Source: Plumapathes pennacea (taxonomy: Eukaryota > Cnidaria > Anthozoa > Antipatharia > Myriopathidae). From it: DNA of 64,000 nucleotides. Shown piece by piece: positions 23,501 to 46,350 of the stretch; position 1 is the stretch's first letter; every line of letters starts with the position of its first letter. Location: contig OZ038468.1 in the NCBI GenBank assembly GCA_964036295.1, positions 3,344,501 to 3,408,500 of the forward strand, written 5' to 3'. The translations under genes were made by a program, and so were the position numbers. A model generated the notes under the pieces. That model was not told the origin of the DNA. It was given only the letters and a program-made list of their open reading frames with translations, and made no database searches.

Positions 23501-26500
23501 GATTACCTGTTGCTCGAAAAGGTATTACTAAACAAAACGGAAAACCAACAGTGAGAGCTGGTAGTCGTCAGACAGAAATCCAGCTGATATGGAAGTCAGA
23601 CCGGCCCAGTTGATTTGTGGGTAACCATGATAAGAATGGCCCATGATGCTTTTCGCGAGCATTCGGCGTGTGAAGGTCTGATTTACACCATAGTTTTCGT
23701 CGCGCAGTGTTTCTCAACTAATTTCCGAAACGAGTAGAACATTTATTTTCGAAGCCATTAGCAGTGAAAAGAACAAAGTCCGTTCCAATCCAACATGGGC
23801 GACACGTCTTTAGTTATCAAGCTGCGAGGACATAAAAAATTATGGGATTTTATCACTGATTGTACGTTTTGGGTGCTGATATCCGATTACATGAATAGGG
23901 TAAAGGTTGAATGAATTTTTTTCCATCAGATTGATTTAAAGTAGAACACTATGACATTAAATATGGCACACATACGGAGCACGTATGTACGAACCATGTA
24001 CTCGACATACCGAGCGTGTACCGACCACATTCCGACCACGTATCGACTACATACCTGTTCACAGTTACCGAATTACGCATCGTACCTCGTGCAGTGTTGG
24101 GGTGGGTTTGGGTCAAGCGAAGGTCCGCATTGTCTCACTTCCAAGATTTCGCTTAAAGAATGAAAACTTTTGTAGATTTGCTGGTTTAGCCAATCAACTT
24201 TGAGATGTGATAAGGTAGACTAAGCTTGTTGTATATTGCCCGCTTTGTTTTATTATGAAGCCCAGTAGAGTTATTAAGTGTGTAAATTTCTCGCAGGAAG
24301 CCATTGCATATTTCCCTCTGATTCTATTTGTAAGCGGGCTCTGTGGAACGGCATGCTCAAGACCACTTGAGAGGAAGTTGAGGAGTAAGGTCAGGCTAAA
24401 AAATACAGATTCTCCCAACCTTCCAAGAACAAAAAATATGGGTGATGTAGAGAGAATTTGTAGTTTAATCAGTTTTCATCCGCGCAAGGTATTAAGAGCG
24501 AAGTTCTCTTTACTGTATGATGCATATTTCTTGTGCAAATACTGAAGGAGATAATTGAAGTTGATTACCCTTGGGAATCAAAGGGATACACACATGTACA
24601 TATAGCGGGGACCTGCAGCAGCGACATGCAAGCAGGGATAAACTCACAGCATGTACACACTTGAGAAAATGTAGCGGGGAAATTTAGGCTCGACCCTTCC
24701 CACCCGACTGAACTGACATGTTTTGCTAGTAAAATGGAGCATTGATTGAACTATCAATTCTCACTATGTCATTCATATAGTTTCGTCTTGAATAATTAGG
24801 AGAATCTGCATTTTGAACTTGGGAGTGAAAGGGTTCAAATCGTCTACCGTCCACACACATGTGCATATAGCGGGGACCTGCAGCAGCGACAAACTCACAG
24901 CATGTACACACTTGAGAAAATGTAGCGGGGAAATGTAGGGGCGACCCTTCCCACCCGACTGAACTGACACGTTTTACTAATAAAACACGAGTTTTGGAGA
25001 ATTTTTGTCTCTGCGACATGCGATGATGTCGGTAGTGGTGAACACGTGACCGTTCCAGATGAACACGTGACCGTTCCAGATGAAACTGGAGATGCACCGC
25101 CGGAATCCGGCGACGTGCGGAACACAAATTGAGTCTATACCGAGAAACGTACACTACCGATATAAACGCAAAGTCTATATTATCACACAGCCATGTATGC
25201 ACTGACGTATCGTTACAGCTACTTGTTTTAAGTATTTTAAGTTAAAGGAGCAGTGTTACGAGATGCGCATGTGCGCGTTGTTTGGTCGAGCCTTGAAAAC
25301 ATTTGTCTAATTATTTCAAGATCGAGCGGCAGATCCACCGCCGTTGTGGACGCCATCTTGGATTTCAAACTTGAAAAATATTGGGCAAATGTTTTCAAGG
25401 TTCGACCAAACGCGCGCGCATGCGCATCTCAGTTTAGTCACATCAGTTAGTATTGATGCACGAATAGTCAATTGAATTTCTGCATGAATCTTTCTTACAT
25501 TAACAGTGGACTTACTGCTTGGCCGCCTCTGTACTCATTGTATCAGCTGTCTGGATTTACCTCATCTCTCATTCCATCAAATACTTAATTTACGCGCCTG
25601 TGATACTTGTTGGTTTGGCTTCGTCTACGATGGTTGCTATGGCGTTAACATTTCTAACACGTTTGATTGGAGAAGACAAGGTGTGTACACGTAACCTGTT
25701 CTCGTTTAGGTGACGTAATATCAAGATGCTGACAACAACCGGAGCGAAGCTTGTACATAAAATGGTGTGATGTTCAAATTATCAAATTGTGGACAGCGTT
25801 ATGTTTGCTACTCAGTCTCTCCCGCTGGCTATTTATATAAAATGGGTTATCTAACAATTTAACTCGAATATATCTCCAACATAATACATGTTTACTTACT
25901 TTAATTCTTTCAAAATCATACAAAGTATACGCTTGACGCAAACATAAGAAACATAATATATATATATATAATTTGCATGCATGTAAGAATCTTTTCAAAT
26001 CAAATTAATTTAAACTTTCTTTTTTGCAGCTCAGTATGAGTTGACGCTTAGTTTATCTGATATTTACTTATTATAGATCAGTACATATAATGTAGATTTA
26101 TAATTAACAAGACAGGCCCGTGGCCAGTGCGCTTGTGACGTCATTAGTACAATGAATAGAGACACGCGGGGTCCCGGGAGAGGAACTTTTGTCGTGCGTT
26201 TATATGCAAAAGATATTATAGCCGAGTCAGTTTTTGCACATGACGGATCCAAGAGCTCCCTTTATTTTTCTTGCCCTCTTTTCTTCTAATTTCGGTCAAA
26301 CAGATATTCACGAAAAAGTGTATTATAATAATTGAGAGAAAACAATTATCGAAGGCCCCGTAGGAATATTCTTCGTTTGCAACAACCCAGTTTTCATTGC
26401 TTTCCGATGCACGTGACAGTACTTCTGTGACGCTTGCTATACAACCTGGCAACCTTTCAAGCTGACATGTTTTGTGGAGGAACTGTGTTGTCATTTTGTA

Positions 26501-28939
26501 ATGGGATTGACTGGGGAATACCCGACATCTTAAGTAGCTGTAAGACAGCATAATAGCCTTATCTCATCTTCCCAGCGTGTGCATCATGTTCAAGTGGCTG
26601 TAATTGAAATCTTTCAGACTTATCTCTGTAGCACATTAAAACATGACACTTCCCATGATGAAATTACTTCGTATGAAAAAGCCATCTCAGACGTTACTCA
26701 TCCTACATGTACAAGTCTGATCACTAATATGTTCAAGACTGCTATGCATTAAGCTTTAACGCAAAATTCTGGGTCGATACGAAATTAATCTCTATCGGAA
26801 GCTGCAGGCGTTTGAATACCGTGACAACAAAGGCGTGCATCACGGGCTTGTGGAGCGAACATTACGGCTCGGATAGTCGGATATCAACCTTGAGCTTTTG
26901 AAGACTTCGAGGTATTCAGTGACAAATATTCTCGATGTAATCGCTGCCGGTCTTTCCTGCTTTTGTTAAAGCGGAAAGTGAGTGAAAGCTAAGTAGCTGA
27001 TGATTCGGGATTCCCCGTTCTATGATATTATGCTCGTGACATTTCATTGACAGATCTTGTATCTTAATCTCGCGTGATATTTGCCTCAAACCTATTAGTA
27101 ATTCAATATCCTCAGACAATAAACAAAGAACCTTTATTATATACATACTGAGACATACGAAAAAGTTACTGCACGCAAAACGAAGTTAAACGCCGACTGT
27201 TCGTATGCGCCGCGCGTTACATAAAGCCGCAGAGTTTCCGACAAAGGGAGACGCTCTGCCCGCAGGGAAAAGTTCAAGTTCTATCAAGTTTCGACACGTC
27301 TTCTACTACTTATTCGATGTTCTTTCACACAAATATTGCTCAGAACACAGATACATTGGTTGAAGCGGTATCTATAATCGAGCATTTGCAAAACACAACC
27401 CTTCGTACTTTACGGGGGTCCCGCTGGTAACACATCAAGCATTTGTGTACGGCTATTTTCAAGTCTTCCGACGCTTAAAAACAATGCAAGCCAAAATCGC
27501 TCTTAAAGTATGGCTTCCGTGCATCCAGAAAGCCAACCGATGATCGTTTTGTTTGGATCAACAGCTGAAGGACCGGAATTTTTTTCTATATCCCTTGACA
27601 GAGAAAACCCATTGTACTTGGTTCTGTGATTTTGATCTCTGAGTACGTCTGATCTTGCAATGCCTGTTTTTTTAACACATTTTAAAATACAAACGTATCT
27701 TAGCACCTCGGTTACTTTTGGCAATCTTCTTTTTGAGCTTCTAGCTTTCTCGCAGCGATGGTTTATTGATCCTAATTTTCTCTTTCCATTTCCATCTGTG
27801 GCTTTTTATTGTTTACATGTTGTTTACATGCACGTTCTCGGAACGCATTAGCATTGTGAAGTACGTAAGCTCGGGTATAATCATGAACTTTTGACGACTT
27901 TGGGACATTCTTTGAAATGTATTCTTGTATTAGTCGCCTGCTTTTTCTACTCTTGTTCAAAATGCGTGAAAGGTTATTCAAGGGTACGTGGCTTGGCTCA
28001 CGACTTCGTCTTGCAGGACTTCGGTTTTCTTTCACATAAACATTTGTGGGAATACAATAAAACTGAGCGAAGCGAGATCTACCAACGGTCACTTTTTCCT
28101 CAGCCATTTCCCAATTTTCAAATAATAACGCCATCTGTTCCACTGATTGTTTGACCTTCATGGCACCGAGCCAAAATGTCGCAACAACAACATAAATGCA
28201 CATAAATGCACAGCAGAGTGAAATTTTGATCCCAAACAAAAGCCAGATTTTCTGACGCTTTACTTGTATCAACAAGAATAATACAAAGTAAAAGAATACA
28301 AAGTACCTTCAAGTTCACCCTCATACTAAACAGTTCCATATAATCCGCTATCAAGCGCTTGTCAAGAATCGCCGTCTTTACACAGGTTCTCGTCTTTGTA
28401 TGTCGAGCGGCTTCGTTCAGCTTGTTCCTTCAAGTTCTCAAGGTTCTGGATGTCAAATTCTTCGTACATGCATAGTTATGCAGTTCACTGATAAGTTCAT
28501 TGCATTTGCTTTCATGGCTTTCAATATGGCTTTTGAGGCTGAACGGACCGACCCAAGCAAAAACCGCTCAATGAAATTTAGTATGGGTCTACCGCAGCCG
28601 GCGTATGCGTTTGTAAGTAAGATGAGCGGTCCATAAAATGATCCACAGAGCCAACTAAGGCAAGCAACTTGCTGTCTTCAAAATGGCGAAACTGCTCGCC
28701 CGCCAAGTCACTTGATCACAACGTCATCACAAATCACATGATAATATGAACCAATCACCGCATGCAGATCTCTAACCCAAAAAAATAAAAAAATGAAAAA
28801 AATCGCTGCATTTTAAAGCTTGTGACGTCACAAGCAACAAGGGGACTATTAAAAAAGCTCGTAAGGGTTTGCTAATTCCTCCACCTTGTTATGACTATAT
28901 TCCATGATGTAAAATAAGGAATTAAAGATTGATTGATTA

Positions 28940-28982
<43 letters not shown>

Positions 28983-29464
28983 AATTGATTGATTGATTGA
29001 TAACTTTGTTTACTTAGGGCCGAGCACTAAAAATAGCTTCTCTTCAACTCCAACTCCAAACTAAAATGTTCGAGAGTAAATTTTATGCTTTTGTTTGTTC
29101 TCTACTTAGGAGACGGCTGGGTTTGTTTGCTCAGTTGCTGGCTTTATGACAAAGATTTTAGCGGGAGCGTTTTATATGATTGCGCAAAACTTCTATCCTA
29201 CACAAAGGTGAGGTGACTATGTTCCTTTCCGTTGCACACAACCGTCATCTAAACATGGCAGCTTTAAGGGTATAATTTCCGATCTCTACTATGATTTTCT
29301 TTTACGAGAACTAGTTTTTCATTTCTTCTTGCAGTGAAGATGGAGAAGAATGCGAGGAATGTGCGAGTTTTGCCCGACTCGTGTACACTCTGACGCTTGC
29401 TGTTCCACCATCCCTGAGTCTTTTAATTGTGCTATTCTTCCAGAAATCAAGTGGTCGCTCCTAG
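17509..29464 (+). CDS. MFSD12: MFSD12-like major facilitator transporter, copy A
   Basis: Coding exons by splice signals, phase and comparison with B and C: 17509-18029, 18817-18925, 20242-20334, 21754-21871 (3b), 22833-23065, 23429-23521, 24297-24389, 25507-25680, 29110-29207, 29335-29464. Joined they give about 553 residues, near the family's usual size of about 480 plus a longer central loop. Residues 28-45 (GTGHVLNDLFLQM) and 79-104 (GYCSDMF, VGKRKAWHLIG, a motif-A-like loop between TM2 and TM3) mark the MFSD12 branch; later exons give the remaining hydrophobic segments. Human MFSD12 is a lysosome/melanosome protein needed for cysteine import; the role here is by homology. Oddities: the exon 3 donor seen in B (AAG|GTAAGA) reads AAGCCAAGA, so splicing probably uses GTATGT at 20335, adding three codons in frame. 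The 3b acceptor (GGAAG|TCT) lacks a pyrimidine tract. No in-frame stop or frameshift was found. Confidence 0.85.
18073..18210 (+). repeat. Dispersed repeat 'X' in intron 1 of copy A
   Basis: Near-identical to 14741-14870, 34642-34770 and 53004-53120. It lies about 45 bp behind the exon 1 donor in every copy and contains related words CCCTATTTAAGACA, CCTGTCTTAAACA and CCCTGTTCAAGAC. Confidence 0.8.
19178..19312. repeat. Foldback element in intron 2 of copy A
   Basis: GCGCCGAGATACGAGTTTTATC at the left is mirrored by AATAAAACTCATATCTCCAAG at the right, around a central CACAAGTGAGC/GAGTGAGAG region. The same element is in copy B at about 37813-37946, so it predates the A/B duplication. Confidence 0.7.
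19329..19515. mobile_element. MITE with ATAGATATCGATGAAATA ends, intron 2 of copy A
   Basis: The left end ATAGATATCGATGAAATATC is mirrored by the right end TATTTCATCGATATCTAT. Copy B has it at about 37964-38156, and a related one lies at 22028-22197. It is non-coding. Confidence 0.75.
19528..19667. repeat. Foldback element in intron 2 of copy A
   Basis: TTATTACACG at the left pairs with CGTGTAATAA at the right, and GAGTGCAATACGGC pairs with GCCGTATTGCAC. A relative in reverse orientation is inserted in copy C intron 5 at 59295-59508. Confidence 0.75.
21046..21400. mobile_element. MITE with TTTACATGGA ends, intron 3 of copy A
   Basis: TTTACATGGAAGAAGGGTGA at the left is mirrored by AGGGTGTCCTTCCATGTAAA at the right. 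The interior has repeated AGGGTAACCCTACC words. The same element is in copy B at about 40026-40385. Confidence 0.7.
22028..22317. mobile_element. Two adjacent inverted-repeat elements in intron 3b of copy A
   Basis: The first (22028-22197) has ends related to AGATATCGATAAAATATC and CATCGATATCTATA. The second (22210-22317) is a foldback from TTACATGGTCGC to GCGGCCATGTAA. Copy B carries both at about 40690-40985, nearly identical. Confidence 0.7.
24598..24980 (+). repeat. Direct duplication inside intron 6 of copy A
   Basis: The about 120-bp stretch with ATATAGCGGGGACCTGCAGC and AGAAAATGTAGCGGGGAAAT occurs twice (about 24598-24720 and 24866-24970). Copy B has the same pair near 43275-43385 and 43538-43655. 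Copy C retains only one partial piece, near 59820. Confidence 0.75.
25038..25084 (+). repeat. Two-copy 21-bp tandem repeat in intron 6 of copy A
   Basis: The unit GAACACGTGACCGTTCCAGAT occurs twice in a row, and also in copy B near 43735-43770. Each unit carries a CACGTG E-box, which could be functional or coincidental. Confidence 0.7.
25262..25433. repeat. Foldback MITE in intron 6 of copy A, internally deleted
   Basis: GAGATGCGCATG at the left is mirrored by CATGCGCATCTC at the right, and GGTCGAGCCTTGAAAACATT pairs with AATGTTTTCAAGGTTCGACC. Copy B has a longer form (43949-44160) that retains about 45 bp more of the palindrome centre. Confidence 0.8.
27503..27724 (-). pseudogene. Minus-strand ORF fragment with a 2A-like motif
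   Basis: The 73-codon frame contains YNGFSLSRDIEKNSGPS. This resembles the (G)DIExNPGP ribosome-skipping motif found at the start of some invertebrate transposon proteins; here the Pro of NPG is Ser, so it is probably inactive. The element family cannot be named with certainty. No flanking catalytic domain is visible. Confidence 0.4.
27772..28275 (-). CDS. Unrecognised 167-codon ORF with one membrane-like segment
   Basis: The frame reads a basic start, a hydrophobic stretch of about 25 residues (near residues 12-37), then a hydrophilic, Arg/Lys/Ser-rich tail. I do not recognise a family, and the frame has no clear ATG at its start. It lies in the copy-A-specific 2.7-kb segment, upstream (minus strand) of the 2A-like fragment, and may belong to the same element. 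Confidence 0.2.
   Translation of the reverse strand: MLIQVKRQKIWLLFGIKISLCCAFMCIYVVVATFWLGAMKVKQSVEQMALLFENWEMAEEKVTVGRSRFAQFYCIPTNVYVKENRSPARRSREPSHVPLNNLSRILNKSRKSRRLIQEYISKNVPKSSKVHDYTRAYVLHNANAFRERACKQHVNNKKPQMEMEREN
28841..28999 (+). repeat. Retroelement-like 3' tail with (TTGA)n microsatellite, intron 7 of copy A
   Basis: A unique-looking stretch (GGGGACTATTAAAAAAGCTC to AATAAGGAATTAAAGA) runs into about 17 TTGA units with a few TTAA variants. Copy B has the same at 45269-45415. A similar GATT-type tail ends the LINE at 63620, which suggests a LINE-like 3' end. Confidence 0.55.
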
Positions 29465-29488
29465 GCATATGTTATAACACTTAAACAC

Positions 29489-29492
<4 letters not shown>

Positions 29493-29532
<40 letters not shown>
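29493..29532 (+). repeat. Poly-A run, 40 A, behind copy A
   Basis: The run lies 29 bp after the stop codon. Copies B (about 45909) and C (61497-61522) have shorter runs at the same place, so it is an inherited, length-variable tract. Confidence 0.9.
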
Positions 29533-29534
<2 letters not shown>

Positions 29535-30200
29535 TTGCAAAACATCGCCCAGCATTGTGCACTGAATGCTTCATGCGACAGTAAGAGCAGCAAGTGCGAT
29601 GCATTTTCGGGTTTTCTTCTATCGTCTATTATCACCGGGTTCATAATGTTGCGGACTCAAGCAAGACTGTACGGTTTCGCAAAGAGTTTTTGTGTAACAC
29701 TATTGGGCGATGTTGTACCAACAGGTTGAGTTCGTTTGCACGGGCCGGGGGGGGGGGGGGGGGGGGTGGGGGGGAGGGTGTATTTTTGTGTGAAGAAAGG
29801 GAGTAACTAAGTTTGGAACGGAGAGGGGTGGACAAGGGAGATTGTACGTTTGCCGTAAAGCTTCTTAACCAATTAGAATGCTTGGTTGCCGGTTAATAAG
29901 GGTAGACTCCATACAAACCGGCAAAAACTTGGTCGCGCGTCGCAAATGGTTTTCTCCCCTTTTCCATTCCCAATCCTGTTAAAATGTAGTATTGGTTAAT
30001 TATACACCGCACTTTCCTGGTCGGTGACGTGAAGAAAAAGGAGAAACAAACAGAATAATTATAAAGGGCCAGACATACTGATGTTTCGACAGAATTGTTA
30101 GCGGTATTGAAGGATGTTATATTATAAACTATAGTAAAAGAGTGTTTCAGGGTGTTCGACCAGAATACATTCAAAACGCCGTTCATGGTGACATGATTAC
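29535..30200 (+). repeat. Duplicated 3' flank of copy A
   Basis: The stretch from CAAAACATCGCCCAGCATTG is shared with the flank of B (45955-46350) and of C (61558-62200). It includes a G-run near 29745-29775 that is long in A and B but lost in C. Short open frames here are not supported as genes. Confidence 0.75.
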
Positions 30201-30244
30201 GCCAATTTTACATGCAGTAAGTAGTAAAAAATTATAATAACTCA

Positions 30245-31465
30245 ACCTGTCCAGGGAGTGCGTAAAAAGAGACTAGACTTGATTTGTCCGAGATGCTTGT
30301 CTAGTCTTGTCATTAAATTCCTCCTTGAACGATATGCATCATAAATGCTATTGTACTGGGCAAATGTTTAGGTAGAGAAAGATCGATGTTGAAGAAATTA
30401 TCATGTAAGCAGAAGTGCAGGTACAAAGAGATGCCTCTGGGTAAATAAAGGGTGAAAGCTTAAGAAGAACATAAGAAGCTATTTGCAAGTGTCACACAAA
30501 GCCAGCTATGTACTATGCATGACCAAACACAAATGCACATATTTCAATAATCGTTAGGTACATTCTGCAAGGTAAACAAGATTTTGATTTATTATGAAAT
30601 AGTTTTGCAATATACTCCAAGGTTTCATTTCCTGTCGATTTTTCAGTTATATCTTTGAAATTCTCCTTCCCTTTACTTTGACAGACAAGCAACAAAACCT
30701 ACTAAGCCAGTCAGTAAAAGGGATCCTTACTTTAAAAATGCCAAAACATGAAAGAAAGGGACCATTACTTAAAAAATGCCAAAAAATTAAAGGGGGGACC
30801 CTTTCCTAAAAAAAAGAAAAAAAAAAGAATGCTGAAAAAGGCAAGACAAAATCCTTCTAAACCAAGGGTGATCAACTTCAATTTTCTCCTTCAGTTAAAT
30901 TCTTACCAGAAACATATCATACAGAAAGTAGAACCTGGCTTTTGATAACCTGCTCGGCTGAAAGCTGATTGAAATATCAATTCTTGCTACATCACTCATA
31001 CAATCTCTTCTTAAAAAGTTGAGAGAGTCAGCGTTTTGATTTTGGGAGAGAACAGAGGCAGAGAAAGGAATTTTCACACGGTTGAACAAAAGAAAACCAT
31101 ACAAATGCACAGAGTCTTCCGGTGTATTTTACCTGCTCGTTCGACGTCTTCTGCAGTGTCAAGCACTCTTCACAGCTTCTGTCGCCCGATGTCAGCTACA
31201 GTACATGTCGAGCTCAGAACTCAATGAAGACCTCGCTACTTGATCAACTCTGTTCTGTCTCAAATCGCTGTTCGATTTGGCTTCTGATGGACGATACGAT
31301 TTATTCTGCGCCAGATAAGGTAAAGCGATGAAAGTAATCCACGAATCGATGCAAAAACATAGCGAAACGAATCCTCAAAACATTTGGAAATGGCGAGATT
31401 CGAGATACAACCTTCATATAAGACAAATATATGGAAGGTGGGGTCCAGTCAGTCTGTCTGTCTCT
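30245..31465 (+). repeat. Duplicated upstream block, second copy
   Basis: Matches pieces of 8326-11130 in the same order, ending at the AGGTGGGGTCCAGTC stretch. No gene was found. The GGGACC-type minisatellite recurs at about 30715-30830. Confidence 0.65.
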
Positions 31466-31734
31466 CAAGGACTGAAGGAGTGACCAAACAAAACCAACTT
31501 CACTAAAGAAACGATAGACAAAATATTACCCTGTTCTTTGCGGATTTTCATAGAACCATAAGCGACGTTTTTGTCAAATCGCAAACAAAATATATCTACA
31601 CTTTGCTGGAAACAAATTTATATTTCGTTACAAAGGAAGTCTTATCTCCGTTTATGTATTCACAAATGCTTACTTTCATAACTGATGGCTCGCTAATTTG
31701 GGGCAATACACATGATTACTTGGCCTACCAAAGG

Positions 31735-32330
31735 AAAACTGGAAGGGTTTTGTCAGACTCGCGATGCTGATTGGTTGGGGAGCGAATCAGTGACGTCACT
31801 TTCTGCCATGAATGCTGCCAGGCCCTGCCACGAGTACAAATATGAATGATATATTAAAATCAATAAAACAATATGCAATGAAATTGCACAACCGCATAAC
31901 TATGCAATGTACAGAAATGTACGATGAAGCAGACGGCCCACAACCTATCATATCTACAATCGCGGACAAAATGTGTTGACACATGCTTTAAATGTCCATT
32001 TCCAAAGAAAACTGCTTTTAATCACCTCCCCCCCATCCGTATCAATGTTATAGATTGAATTTGGAAGAGTTCTGGTAAGACTTTGACGGAAAACCGCTGC
32101 TAAATAATTAATTTATCAACATTGAATGGGGGAGGGGAGAACGTGTCAACACTTTTGTCCGTGATTGTAACGTGTTCAGTCTATTTGTCTATTTGTGACT
32201 AATCCTAGCACTGGTGCGGTTACAGCGGTTTGATCATGCATAATAAATACAATAAATAGATAACAATAATCATAATAATATAATAAGATAAAATATATAT
32301 AACAGTACATACTAATAATAACAATATTTA
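31735..32330 (+). repeat. Intergenic block shared upstream of copies B and C
   Basis: CAGACTCGCGATGCTGATTG, CTGCCAGGCCCTGCCACGAG and CTAGCACTGGTGCGGTTACA occur here and at 48155-48400. This copy has about 240 bp extra near 31930-32160. It is AT-rich at its end and non-coding. Confidence 0.65.
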
Positions 32331-32334
32331 TTAT

Positions 32335-32900
32335 ATAGACACGAGTGCTTTACTGGAAAATATACCGTGCGTAAAATCCATACGAAACTACATCCGGGAC
32401 CTGAGTGGCGTATTTTCCATATCCTCACTAGTGAGGATATCGTTGGTATCATTTCCCGCTTTTAGGCCCGGTTCAGACGCCGCTCCTGACATGCGCCGAA
32501 CCTAATAGTAATAGATTCGACCCTGGTTCGACATAGGAGCGACTGTTGATTCAAACGGCGAACTTTTTCTGCCGCACCAAATACACAATAGTGCTTATGT
32601 TTAAGGATACATGTTTTTAATTCAAAATTATTTAAAATTATTTATGCAATAGGTACGGCACATGTGAAGAGCGGCGTCTGAATCAACGTCGCTCCCACGT
32701 CGGATTATGCGACAGCGTCAGTCGAACCTAATACCGCTCCGTACCTAATTCAAATATGCCGAACCTAATTGGTTCAGACGCCGCTCTTCTGCCGTACTTA
32801 ATTCAAGCATTAGGTTCGGCGCATGTCAGGAGCGGCGTCTGAACCGGGCCTTACACAGTTGTTTTTGCAATTTCTCGTAAAAACTCGTGTCTAATACAAT
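32335..32900 (+). repeat. Dispersed repeat R1, split by a MITE
   Basis: The R1 sequence runs to about 32461 and continues at about 32854, with the PIF/Harbinger-type MITE between. The intact R1 copies at 7205 and 35138 show the empty site. Confidence 0.8.
32465..32850. mobile_element. PIF/Harbinger-type MITE, copy 2
   Basis: It is 386 bp, near-identical to 2545-2931, with the same inverted ends and a TTA duplication on each side (32462-32464 and 32851-32853). It interrupts repeat R1. Confidence 0.88.
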
Positions 32901-32910
32901 AAAAAGAAAA

Positions 32911-33047
32911 TTAAACGGCGGCTTCAAGATATGGATTTTATTTTCTCGTGGTAAAAACAATATTTCACTCACTCGCAAAACGCTCGTTCGTAAAATATTG
33001 TTTTTACCACTCGAAAATAAAATTCATATTTTCGCGCCGCCGTGTAA
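32911..33047. repeat. Foldback MITE R2, second copy
   Basis: It matches 7396-7532. Its right end GCCGCCGTGTAA runs into an A/AATA microsatellite (33047-33075). Confidence 0.75.
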
Positions 33048-33089
33048 AAAAAAAAAAAAAATAAATAAATAAAAAAAGTACATACCCTG

Positions 33090-33250
33090 TTCTAGCGAGT
33101 TCCAGTTAAGCTGGTGGAGAATCTGAGTGACGCTACTGATACGACGGTAGGCACTCATTACAAGTCTTGTAGCTCGCATTTGTACTGATTCTATTGTAGC
33201 TATGTCTTTTGCAAGATTTGGTGACCAGGTGGAAGCCATAAGGAGCAGGT
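33090..33250 (-). pseudogene. LINE reverse-transcriptase C-terminal fragment
   Basis: The minus strand reads WSPNLAKDIATIESVQMRA followed by TRLVMSAYRRISSVTQIL, the post-polymerase segment of a LINE ORF2 (typically AKDIxxLExVQRRAAR). No active-site part is present. A related fragment is at 49979-50230 in front of copy C. Confidence 0.65.
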
Positions 33251-33289
33251 TGCGTTGCAGGATGCCAAGGATTTGTACTAGGACAGATA

Positions 33290-33311
33290 CCCGGGGGGGG
33301 GGGGGGGGGTA
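33290..33311 (+). repeat. Poly-G run
   Basis: About 18 G follow ACCC near 33291. The matching stretch in front of copy C lacks it. Confidence 0.85.
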
Positions 33312-33663
33312 GGACAGAAAACGGAACGTTTCTTGTGATGTAACAGCCAGTTTTTCTAAACCAAAGTCGAGTACAGTTTGATTTTGGTTTCCGAGCTATT
33401 TTCTGAATTGAAGCAATTGTAACGTGACAGGACGAACTTCAGCTTGCGGTAATACGCTTGAAACAATATGGCGCATTTCTAAACCCGCTGATCAGGGTCT
33501 GACACTCAGAATTAGCACGAACGACACTTCAGTGAATACGGCCCAGTTTCGCACCATCACACCATTTAACATTACCATCTTCATTCTATTTTCGTTGTAC
33601 TGTTCGCGTTTTGTGACCGTCCGTGGGGTGAGAGCACTAGCCTTCAAGAAGACTGCTGTTGGT

Positions 33664-34077
33664 AATTAACATTTCAACAACTTGAGCGGTAGTCAACTTC
33701 AGAGTCAAAAAGTGTCGTCTTCAGTATATGATCTTTCCGTATCCATGCACGGCTGTAACAAAAGAGCACATGGTCTATTTTTGGTTAACCTTGGCTGTAA
33801 ACAATATTGGTCTTGTTACGCGATCGGTCTATTATTTTGCATCTGTTTATACTCTCTCTGATGTTCTCTCAAACCAGTTTTACCAGTTTGACAACACAAC
33901 ATTTGGTGATTGCGAGCGAGAAGAACCCTCCCTCGCCACCGTTCGCCTTTGCCACTCTCTGCTGAGCCTTCGTCGCTCTTCATTAGCAAGCGAGGAACTT
34001 CTGGGGGTTACTGTTTCTAGAGACTGAAGGTTACTATTTATAGAGACTTCCTGCTCATTTGCACAAATAAGCGGGAA
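33664..34077 (+). promoter_or_regulatory. Conserved 5' flank of MFSD12-like copy B
   Basis: It is collinear with the copy A flank (17107-17508) and, in two pieces, with the copy C flank. The last 170 bp before the ATG are strongly conserved and probably hold the 5' untranslated region. The ATG context is GGGAAATGG. Confidence 0.45.
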
Positions 34078-45876
<11,799 letters not shown>

Positions 45877-45949
45877 GCATATGTTATAACACTTAAACAC
45901 TGTTTAAAGAAAAAAAAAAAACTTTTTAAAGGCCCGTGTAAACAACATG

Positions 45950-46350
45950 TTCACTTTGCAAAACATCGCCCAGCATTGTGCACTGAATGCTTCATGCGCC
46001 AGTAAGAGCAGCAAGTGCGATGCATTTTCGGGTTTTCCATCGTCTATTATCACCGGGTTCATAATGTTGCGGACTCAAGCAACACTGTACGGTTTCGCAA
46101 AGAGTTTTTGTGTAACACTATTGAGCGATGTTGTACCAATAGGTTGCGTTCGTTTGCACGGTCCGGGGGGGGGGGGGGGGGGAGGGATCAGATCGGTACG
46201 AGGAGGATGTATTTTTGTGTGAAGAAAGGGAGTAAGTAAGTTTGGAATGGAGAGGGGTGGACAAGGGAGATTGTACGTTTGCCGTAAAGCTTCTTAACCA
46301 ATTAGAATGCTTGGTTGCCGGTTAATAAGGGTAGAGTCCATACAAACAAT
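45950..46350 (+). repeat. Duplicated 3' flank of copy B
   Basis: Matches 29533-29920 and 61550-61920, including the TGGTTGCCGGTTAATAAGGG stretch. A G-run is at 46165-46182. Confidence 0.75.

Larger units (their letters stand above)
26110..28840. mobile_element. 2.7-kb segment in intron 7 of copy A, absent from copy B
   Basis: Copies A and B align closely up to 26109 and again from 28841, with nothing between in B. AACAAG is found at both borders (26106-26111 and 28836-28841), either as a six-base target duplication or as microhomology for a deletion in B. The segment carries minus-strand open frames, one with a 2A-like motif, so it is likely a degraded mobile element. Confidence 0.6.

Noticed and set aside
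28920-28999. A repeat array that could be taken for a CRISPR or telomeric tract
   Set aside because: It is a simple TTGA microsatellite without spacers and is not a telomere unit.
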